Shown here piece after piece: positions 37,495 to 43,840 of a stretch of 64,000 bases of DNA. Location: assembly GCF_016907495.1 (NCBI RefSeq), contig NZ_JAFBCC010000001.1:1116001-1180000 (forward strand), read 5' to 3'. The translations under genes and the position numbers were made by a program. Under the pieces are notes generated by a model. It had not been told where the DNA came from, did not search any database, and saw nothing but the letters and a program-made list of their open reading frames with translations. Source of the stretch: Arthrobacter tumbae. GTDB taxonomy: Bacteria; Actinomycetota; Actinomycetes; Actinomycetales; Micrococcaceae. Position 1 is the stretch's first letter. Every line of letters begins with the position of its first letter.

Positions 37495-38595
37495 ATGGCA
37501 ACCACATACAAGGAAGAGCTGGTTTCAATTGATCAGCTGCTTCTTGACCCGAACAACTTTCGTTTCCAGGATGAATTCGATTATGTGCGAGCCGATCCTC
37601 AGCGCTACGCGGAGCCGTCGGTCCAGGAAAGGGCGACGAAGCGGATAAGAAGTGAAGGCTTAACTGAGCTGAAGGCTTCAATAGTGAGCAACGGGTTCTT
37701 GGCCGTAGAACGACTAGTAGTCAGACCGTACTCTCAAAGGAATGACGGTAGTTGGTTATTCTTGGTCCTCGAAGGCAACCGGCGCGCAGCAAGCTTGAAG
37801 TGGATTAAGGATGATCACGAGGCGGGGGTTGCTATACCCCCTGACGTGCTGGATGTGCTGGATGCAGTTCCGGTGATCGTTACTGAATCCGACGAAGGTG
37901 AAGTTACATATCTGTCGATAATGGGTATACGGCACGTCGGCGGCATCAAGCAGTGGGGGGGCTATCAGCGAGCGAAGCTAGTTGGTGACCTGCGCGACAA
38001 ACATGGGCTGGAAACTAACGACGTTGCCGATCGACTCGGCATGACAAAGCACGAAGTCAACCGACGTTACCGCGCCTTGAAAGCACTTCAGCAGATGGAG
38101 GAGGACGAGGACTTCGGAGATTTTGCGGGACCCTCCATGTACCCCCTATTTCACGAGGCAGTGTCTATCCCGACAGTACGTGAGTGGCTCGGTTGGAGCG
38201 ACGCCGAAGCCAAATTTGAAGACGACGACGAGATCCGCCGCTTCTACTCACTCATTACACCCTCCGTGCCAGACGGTGAAGAAGACTCAACGGAGCGAGA
38301 AGCCAAGATAACCACGTATGCGCAGGTTCGCGATCTGCGCGCGATACTGGCTCATCCGGAGGCCAGAACTGTATTACTCGACTCAAACCGCTCGTTCGGC
38401 GATGCCCTTGGTGTCGCGAAGGCTGACGAACTGTCGTCGTCTTGGCGAACTGAGGTGTCTGAGGCAATTGGAGCGTTGAGCTCCATCGGCGCCTTCGACC
38501 TCGAGGGACTGACACCAGAAGATATTGCCTCTCTGAAGTCACTCGGGTCTGTAGTTGATCGTGTTCTCGGTACCCACGCAAAACTCACTTCGTAG
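37495..38595 (+). CDS. ParB/Srx-fold protein, defence-associated
   Basis: 366 residues. The N-terminal ParB-like part has LLLDPNNFRF (about residue 16), LVVRPY and VLEGNRRAASLKWI (91-104), equivalent to the ParB nucleotide-binding box. Then come MGIRHVGGIKQWGGYQRAK (143-161) and a helix-turn-helix GLETNDVADRLGMTKHEVNRRY (171-192). The C-terminal half is helical and acidic with no family I know. It is not a chromosome-partition parB (no parA, no parS). It is 6 bases from the Mrr-like nuclease gene, so the two likely act together. GGAG precedes the ATG closely. Confidence 0.85.
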   Translation: MATTYKEELVSIDQLLLDPNNFRFQDEFDYVRADPQRYAEPSVQERATKRIRSEGLTELKASIVSNGFLAVERLVVRPYSQRNDGSWLFLVLEGNRRAASLKWIKDDHEAGVAIPPDVLDVLDAVPVIVTESDEGEVTYLSIMGIRHVGGIKQWGGYQRAKLVGDLRDKHGLETNDVADRLGMTKHEVNRRYRALKALQQMEEDEDFGDFAGPSMYPLFHEAVSIPTVREWLGWSDAEAKFEDDDEIRRFYSLITPSVPDGEEDSTEREAKITTYAQVRDLRAILAHPEARTVLLDSNRSFGDALGVAKADELSSSWRTEVSEAIGALSSIGAFDLEGLTPEDIASLKSLGSVVDRVLGTHAKLTS

Positions 38596-38601
38596 CAACC
38601 T

Positions 38602-39480
38602 GTGGAACCGGGTCCGGCCGCCGTAGCCGACTGGGTGGAGCGCGAGTTCGAGTTACTCTCTCCGCCGGTCGATGTCGCAGACGTTATTGTGAACTTTGGG
38701 GGCACCCAAGGATGGTTTTCTAGCTCGCAGGAGGCAGTTGAACGGGCCGCAACTTGGAAGCCGGGACTTCTTAAGAGACTGCGCCGTGTCCTTACGTCCG
38801 CGCGCGAGCAAGGTCGATTTGTCCGCTTCGACTTCAATGCTTCCGACGAGACCCAAATTCAGGGACACTGTTACCCCGACGCCCGTGACTCGTCGGACTT
38901 TGCCCTCGAAAAAGAAGGGAGAATTGAGGTTGATGATTATCGCGATGCAATAGTGCGAGGTACGAGCTCAGAATTCGAGTCCATCTGCCGAGGAGTGCTT
39001 GCGCTCGTGGGTTGCCGAGCTCCCGTCTTAACCCCTCATTCCAACGATCAGGGTTTCGATCTGTTCGGTGAATACAGCATGGAGGGCAGGCTGGACCGCC
39101 GTTACCACTTGGGCGGCCCGGACCGCGCCATGACAGTGTGGATAGCGGGTCAGGCCAAAAAATACGCTGACGAAGTTGGTGTGGACCACGTGCGAGAGTT
39201 TATAGGTGCCCGGGAGTTGATGAAGCTAGGAATCTTCACTGACGGCGGCAAAGCACTAGAAAGATTTACACCGAAGGCATATCAGCCGGTGTACCTGTTC
39301 TTCATGACGACCGGAAGGCTCACTCGAGGAGCAGTGGACCTGATCACTCAAACGGGAGTGGTGCTGTTCGACTTGGAAAGCATTGCGGTTCTTCTCGCCG
39401 ATCACAACGTGGCGACGGGGCCCTCGGGCTTTGAACAGTCCCTATTCGATACGTGGGTGAAGGAAAACCAGTCGGCCTAA
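38602..39480 (+). CDS. Mrr-like restriction endonuclease
   Basis: 292 residues, GTG start 6 bases after the ParB-like stop. The C-terminal Mrr_cat-like PD-(D/E)xK core has FESICRGVLALVGC (Glu124/Glu126), SNDQGFDLFGEY (Asp153) and WIAGQAKKY (Gln184-x-Lys186), the D...QxK variant seen in Mrr-family enzymes. KKYADEVGVDHVREFIGA follows. The N-terminal 115 residues are an unknown helical region probably used for recognition or for contact with the ParB-like partner. Mrr-type enzymes often cut modified DNA. The next host codons begin right after its stop. Confidence 0.83.
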   Translation: MEPGPAAVADWVEREFELLSPPVDVADVIVNFGGTQGWFSSSQEAVERAATWKPGLLKRLRRVLTSAREQGRFVRFDFNASDETQIQGHCYPDARDSSDFALEKEGRIEVDDYRDAIVRGTSSEFESICRGVLALVGCRAPVLTPHSNDQGFDLFGEYSMEGRLDRRYHLGGPDRAMTVWIAGQAKKYADEVGVDHVREFIGARELMKLGIFTDGGKALERFTPKAYQPVYLFFMTTGRLTRGAVDLITQTGVVLFDLESIAVLLADHNVATGPSGFEQSLFDTWVKENQSA

Positions 39481-39514
39481 GGTGCAGGGTCGAATTACAA
39501 ACAGTGCAAAGCGA

Positions 39515-39528
39515 CGGTATGAGAACCC
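39515..39528. repeat. Right 14-bp direct repeat at the insertion (attR or target duplication)
   Basis: CGGTATGAGAACCC, the partner of 34752-34765. Host sequence (LYMAEEAAEADL and on) resumes directly after it. Confidence 0.9.
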
Positions 39529-40309
39529 GCTCTACATGGCAGAAGAAGCGGCCGAAGCGGACCTCATCAGCGGCGGCCGGATGCAGCTCGGCATCAGCCG
39601 GGGATCACCCGAGCCCGCGCTCAATGGAGCAGCCAACTTCGGTTATGTTCCAGCCGACGGCGAAGAGCCAGCTGACATGGCCCGCCGCCACACAGAGGTG
39701 TTCCGCTACGCGATCAGCGGCGCGGGGATCGCACAGGCAGACCCGCGCCAGGGCTCCGACCTCCTCCCGGTCCAGCCGCACTCCCCCGGGCTCAGCGAAC
39801 GCATCTGGTGGGGCGCCGGAACACGGAAAACTGCCGTCTGGGCCGCAGAGCAGGGCATGAACCTGATGAGCTCTACCCTGCTGACCGAAGACACCGGTGT
39901 GCCGTTTGACCAGCTTCAGGCCGAGCAGATCCAGCTGTACCGCGACGCCTGGGACAAAGCCGGCCACTCCTTTGCTCCCCGCGTTTCGGTCAGCCGCAGC
40001 GTCATCCCGATCGTCGACGACGAGGACCGCCAGTACTTCGCCCTGAGCGCGCTCCGCGAGACCCGCGACCAGGTGGGCGTGCTTGATGGCGCAATGTCCC
40101 GATTCGGCAAGAGCTACATCGGCGAGCCGGACAAGATCGCCGCGGAACTGGCCGCCGACGACGCCGTCCGTGCCGCAGACACCCTCATGCTCACCGTGCC
40201 CAACCAGCTCGGTGTGGACTACAACGCCAAGTTGCTGCGCAACATTGCAGACCACGTGGCCCCGGCAATCGGGTGGGAACGCAAGATGAGCGCACCGTCG
40301 TCGTTCTAG
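39515..40309 (+). pseudogene. Luciferase-like flavin monooxygenase, C-terminal fragment
   Basis: The C-terminal 264 codons of the interrupted LLM-class oxidoreductase: RYENPLYMAEEAAEADLISGGR, QLGISRGSPEPALNG, ERIWWGAGTRKTAVWAAEQGMNLMSS and a C-terminal region ending MSAPSSF. The frame stays open back to a GTG at 39482 inside the insert, so a chimeric protein with 11 foreign residues could be made, but it would lack the first quarter of the barrel. High GC returns here, as in the chromosome. Confidence 0.93.
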
Positions 40310-40333
40310 GAAGTGGATGGAAGAATCGACATC

Positions 40334-41233
40334 ATGCCCTCCACAGCCGACGAAATCTGTGAGCTTGCCAGTGCACACGGACTGACACTCGATCCCGGAA
40401 CGCTGACGTTCAACGAGGCCGGTCTGGACTACCGCGTTGTGTTCGCCACCGATGCACATCCGCGCCAGGACTGGGTGCTGAGAATTCCCCGCCGGCCGGA
40501 CGTGTCGGCGAAGATCGACGAAGAGAAGCACATCCTCGATTTCATTCGGCCGCGGCTCGATATTGCGGTGCCTGACTGGCGCATTGCATCCGCCGACCTC
40601 ATCGCCTACCCCTTGCTTCCGGGCAGCCCTGGGCTGACGCTCGACGAGGACAGCCAGCCTGTGTGGCACTTCGACGTCGCTTCAGAGGAGTACGCCCGGT
40701 CGCTCGCAGGGGTGATCGCGTCGCTTCATGGTCTGGATCCTGAAGCAGCCGCAGCCGCCGGCGTTCCCACCGAAACCGTTGATCAGACGAGGCAGCGCTG
40801 GGCCCGCGATCTCGACCGGGTGCTCGACGAGTTCCGGATCGACGACGACCTGGTGAGTGTATGGCGCGCCTGGATTGACGACGACGACCTCTGGCCGCAG
40901 CGCAGCGTCTTCACCCACGGGGAGCTGTACCCGGCGCACCTTCTCCTCGATGAGGAGGCCCGCATCGTCGCTGCGCTGGACTGGACCACGGCAAAAGTCA
41001 GCGATCCGGCGCTCGACTTCGTCTGCCAGTTCCTGATCGCACCGGCCGAGTGTTTCACCGCAACAGTCAATGAGTACCGCGATCTCACCGGGACCAGCGA
41101 GCCCAACCTGGAGGCGCGGTGCAGCGCGCTCATTGCCTCCGGTCCGCTGAACTACGCGCTGTTCGCGCTGCAATCCGGGGATGTGGAACACCGCGCGTCG
41201 GCGCAGGCTCAGCTCAGTTCCGCGCCTCAGTGA
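40334..41233 (+). CDS. mph: Macrolide 2'-phosphotransferase-like kinase
   Basis: 299 residues, aminoglycoside-phosphotransferase fold, closest in layout to Mph enzymes: LDYRVVFATD, QDWVLRIPRRPDVSAKIDEE, VPDWRIASADLIAYPLLPGSPG, then the catalytic loop FTHGELYPAHLLLD and AALDWTTAKVSDPALDF. In the Brenner motif the catalytic Asp of HGD is Glu (Glu197); the metal-binding Asp216 is kept. It may inactivate 14- and 15-membered macrolides, or be a housekeeping relative. Start ATG at 40334; an in-frame GTG at 40313 is possible. Confidence 0.8.
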   Translation: MPSTADEICELASAHGLTLDPGTLTFNEAGLDYRVVFATDAHPRQDWVLRIPRRPDVSAKIDEEKHILDFIRPRLDIAVPDWRIASADLIAYPLLPGSPGLTLDEDSQPVWHFDVASEEYARSLAGVIASLHGLDPEAAAAAGVPTETVDQTRQRWARDLDRVLDEFRIDDDLVSVWRAWIDDDDLWPQRSVFTHGELYPAHLLLDEEARIVAALDWTTAKVSDPALDFVCQFLIAPAECFTATVNEYRDLTGTSEPNLEARCSALIASGPLNYALFALQSGDVEHRASAQAQLSSAPQ

Positions 41234-41237
41234 ATTG

Positions 41238-41281
41238 GCAGGACACACCCCCTTTGCGCGCGCATCAGGGGCGTGTCCTGC
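41238..41281. terminator. Terminator hairpin after the phosphotransferase gene
   Basis: GCAGGACAC (41238-41246) pairs with GTGTCCTGC (41273-41281). The stem extends inward with CCCC/GGGG across a single mismatch. It starts 5 bases after the stop codon. Confidence 0.7.
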
Positions 41282-41320
41282 TGGATGAACGCAAGGTGGG
41301 GTGGTGGAACAATCGATCCC

Positions 41321-41749
41321 ATGGACCAGCAGCTTCACTTCATCACCCTCGCCACACGCGACCTCGACGCAGCCCGCGCCTTCTATCGGGACGGCCTCGG
41401 GTGGGAGGCGAATCTTGATGTACCGGGCGAGGTCCTCTTCTACCAGGTCGCGCCGGGATTGCTTCTGGGCCTTTTCCACGCCGACAAATTCGCCCAGGAT
41501 CTCGGCGCCAATGCTGCGCCGGCCCCCACGGGTGTCACACTCTCGCACAACGTCGACAGCCCCGACGCCGTCCGCAGCACCGTCGACGCGATGACCGCGG
41601 CGGGCGGCTCGGTACTCAAGCAACCGCAGCAGGGCCAGTTCGGTGGAATCTTCCACGCGCACGTCCAGGATCCGAACGGCGTCATCTGGGAGATCGCGCA
41701 CAACCCCGGCTGGCGCATCAACGACGACGGCACAGTGGTACTCGGTTAG
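41321..41749 (+). CDS. VOC (glyoxalase/bleomycin-resistance fold) protein
   Basis: 142 residues with the paired beta-alpha-beta repeats of the vicinal-oxygen-chelate family. Opening [23 protein letters not shown] holds the first metal-ligand position; the second half ends [22 protein letters not shown] with the characteristic DPxGxxWE. It may bind metals or drugs; the substrate is unknown. A free-standing gene, separated by 22 bases from the next in the same direction. Confidence 0.88.
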   Translation: MDQQLHFITLATRDLDAARAFYRDGLGWEANLDVPGEVLFYQVAPGLLLGLFHADKFAQDLGANAAPAPTGVTLSHNVDSPDAVRSTVDAMTAAGGSVLKQPQQGQFGGIFHAHVQDPNGVIWEIAHNPGWRINDDGTVVLG

Positions 41750-41771
41750 CCGCCGGCCCTATAGTGGCGCA

Positions 41772-42518
41772 ATGAGCGACGAGACCAAGAGCAACGCCGA
41801 TATCCACTTCTACTTCGACCCCGTCTGCCCCTTCGCCTGGATGACCAGCAAGTGGGTTCGTCTCGTCATGGAGGAACGGGATTACTCCGTCGAGTGGCGC
41901 TTCATTTCCCTGCGCCTGCTCAACGCGTCGGTCGATTACGACTCACACTTCCCCGAGGGCTACGAGGCAGGGCACACCGCAGGCCTGCGCCTGCTCCGCG
42001 TGGCCGCGCAGGTCCGGAAGGATCACGGGCCCGACGCCGTCGCTACCCTTTATGCCCGCCTCGGCGCCCACATCTTCGATACAGCACGGGACGACCCGTC
42101 GCAGTCCGGCGCCACCGGGCACCACGGGACCCGTGAATTCCTTGAGCCGATCCTTGCGGAGGCCGGGCTTCCGGCGCCGCTGGCGGACGCTCTCGATAAC
42201 GCCTCACTCGACTCGATAATCCAGGCCGAGACGGACGAGGCGCTTTCCCATACGGGCAAGGACGTCGGCACTCCGATCATCCACTTCGAGCCGCCGGAGG
42301 GCGTGGCCTTCTTCGGGCCGGTCATCAGCAGGCTGCCTTCTCGCGATGAAGCCGCTGATCTGTGGGACCACGTGGTGGCCCTGGCCGGCTTCCCCGGATT
42401 TGCCGAGTTGAAGCGTAGCCTCCGCGAGCGCCCGCAACTGCGCAGTTTCGGAATCACCGACGCGGATGCCGGCGTCGAGGAGGACTGGCATGGCGGGAGC
42501 CGACGCCAAAAGAAGTAG
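41772..42518 (+). CDS. DsbA-fold protein of the Rv2466c (mycothiol-dependent nitroreductase) type
   Basis: 248 residues. Opening HFYFDPVCPFAWMTSKWVRLV, the middle ATLYARLGAHIF, and GKDVGTPIIHFEPPEGVAFFGPVISRLPSRDEAADLWDHV match the DsbA/FrnE fold of Mycobacterium Rv2466c, a mycothiol-dependent reductase. The active site there is CPWC; here it is Cys19-Pro-Phe-Ala22, so the resolving cysteine is missing, leaving a monothiol mechanism possible with mycothiol. Translation begins at the ATG at 41772. Confidence 0.85.
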   Translation: MSDETKSNADIHFYFDPVCPFAWMTSKWVRLVMEERDYSVEWRFISLRLLNASVDYDSHFPEGYEAGHTAGLRLLRVAAQVRKDHGPDAVATLYARLGAHIFDTARDDPSQSGATGHHGTREFLEPILAEAGLPAPLADALDNASLDSIIQAETDEALSHTGKDVGTPIIHFEPPEGVAFFGPVISRLPSRDEAADLWDHVVALAGFPGFAELKRSLRERPQLRSFGITDADAGVEEDWHGGSRRQKK

Positions 42519-42546
42519 CGCCCCGGCAAGAGTGTTTACTGGATGA

Positions 42547-43782
42547 GTGAACGTGAACCCCAGGGGAGGGTCGGTAGCCGCCGGCGCGTCCTCGACCACC
42601 ATGCTTCGCCGCTCCAATGCGCGGCTGATCCTCGACGCGATCTGGCGAGTACCCTCCGGCAGCACCATTACCGCGAACGAGCTCATCAGCGCCACGTCGC
42701 TCACCCGCGCCACCGTCCTCGGCGTCTGCGATGACCTGCTCCGAAACGGATGGATTGTCGAGGAACCTGCGCGCGCCGCTATCGGCAAGGGAAGGCCCGC
42801 CCGGCATTTCGCCCTCGACGACAACGCGGGCTATGTCCTCGGCGTCGACGCCGGCTACAGCCACATCCGCAGCGTCATCGCCAATCTCCGGGGCGAGGTA
42901 CTTGGCCGCGGCGGAGCGGCCTTCACCGCGGACATCGACGACCCAGATCCCGCGCCCCGCACCTCAGCGCTACAGCTCGCCATCAGTTCAGCGCTCGACG
43001 ACGGCGGTATCGATCCTTCCCGCGTTCTGACCGTGTGTTTCGGCATTCCGGCCCCGGTCAGCCGCATCGGCGCCATCCCTACCGGCAACCCGTTCTGGGA
43101 GCGGATGGCGGTGGACCAGGCTGCCGTGCTCGCCGGACGCCCGCAGTGGATGTCCTTCATTGAGAATGACGCCAACCTCGCGGCGCTGGCCGAGCGGCAC
43201 AACGGCACTGTGGACCCGAATGGCAGCTTCCTCGTACTCCTTGCCGGTGAACGATTCGGTGCCGGCATCATCGAGGACGGACATCTTCTACACGGGGCGC
43301 TCGGGGGCGGCGGAGAAATGCACTACCTCGACCTCGTAGAGGGAGTAGGCAGCCCAGCGGCCATCGCTCCCCTGGCGCGCGCCTGGGCTGCCGAGGCTCT
43401 GGCCGCAGGTCGGACCACGGTCCTGTCGAAGGGCCGCTCGAAGAAGAACAGACCCTCCGCGGAGGCTGTATTTACAGCGGCGGAGGACGGTGACGCCGTC
43501 GCAATCGAAATCGTGGAGCGCCTGGCTGAGCGGCTGTCCCGCGTCATCTCAACCCTCGCGTCACTACTCAACCCGGACACTGTGGTCATCGGCGGTGCGG
43601 TGGCGCCGTCTCTCGCCCGCCTGGCGGAGCAGATCGAGACGAAGGTAGCAGCGACAGCTCACTTTCCTCCGCGGGTGGTGGCGTCGTCGCTCGCTGGCGA
43701 CATTGTGCTGACCGGTGCCGTGAACGCCGCGCTGGCCAGGGTCGGCCGGCACGCATTGGATATCGAACTGCGCCGACCTTAA
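42547..43782 (+). CDS. ROK family regulator lacking the zinc motif
   Basis: 411 residues, GTG start. N-terminal winged helix (RLILDAIWRVPSGSTITANELISATSLTRATVLGVCDDLL), then a ROK domain (VLGVDAGYSHIRSVIANLRG; FIENDANLAALAERHNG; GERFGAGIIEDGHLLHGALGGGGEMHYL). The usual CxCGxxGCxE zinc motif after this point is replaced by LDLVEGVGSPAAIA, so zinc binding and sugar kinase activity are doubtful. It precedes the convergent GH3 glycosidase, so it may govern a glycan or sugar gene; the target is unknown. Confidence 0.85.
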   Translation: MNVNPRGGSVAAGASSTTMLRRSNARLILDAIWRVPSGSTITANELISATSLTRATVLGVCDDLLRNGWIVEEPARAAIGKGRPARHFALDDNAGYVLGVDAGYSHIRSVIANLRGEVLGRGGAAFTADIDDPDPAPRTSALQLAISSALDDGGIDPSRVLTVCFGIPAPVSRIGAIPTGNPFWERMAVDQAAVLAGRPQWMSFIENDANLAALAERHNGTVDPNGSFLVLLAGERFGAGIIEDGHLLHGALGGGGEMHYLDLVEGVGSPAAIAPLARAWAAEALAAGRTTVLSKGRSKKNRPSAEAVFTAAEDGDAVAIEIVERLAERLSRVISTLASLLNPDTVVIGGAVAPSLARLAEQIETKVAATAHFPPRVVASSLAGDIVLTGAVNAALARVGRHALDIELRRP

Positions 43783-43785
43783 ACG

Positions 43786-43825
43786 GCGGAAGCACCGGGG
43801 CCGGCAAAGGCCCCAGTGCTTCCGC
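43786..43825. terminator. Bidirectional terminator hairpin
   Basis: GCGGAAGCAC (43786-43795) pairs with GTGCTTCCGC (43816-43825), with an inner GGGGCC/GGCCCC continuing the stem. It lies between the convergent ROK and GH3 genes. Confidence 0.78.
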
Positions 43826-43840
43826 GCTCTGAAGGAACTG

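Larger units (their letters stand above)
34766..39514. mobile_element. About 4.75-kb defence-gene insertion in the monooxygenase gene
   Basis: The stretch between the 14-bp repeats is foreign by several signs: it splits one gene in frame, its base composition is clearly richer in A and T than the flanks, and codon use is relaxed. It carries two divergent pairs: methyltransferase plus probable restriction enzyme (leftward), ParB-like plus Mrr-like nuclease (rightward). GTCGAATT occurs near both inner ends in the same orientation (34771-34778; 39489-39496). I found no recombinase, transposase or clear terminal inverted repeats, so the mobility mechanism is unknown. Confidence 0.85.

Noticed and set aside
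37495..38595. Chromosome-partition ParB
   Set aside because: No parA neighbour or parS-like palindrome, a different C-terminal half, and a defence-gene context.
34766..39514. Insert as a prophage, ICE or insertion sequence
   Set aside because: No phage structural, conjugation, integrase or transposase genes and no terminal inverted repeats.
39482..39514. New start for the C-terminal monooxygenase fragment
   Set aside because: A GTG lies just after the Mrr-like stop but has no ribosome site, and the resulting protein would lack the N-terminal part of the barrel.
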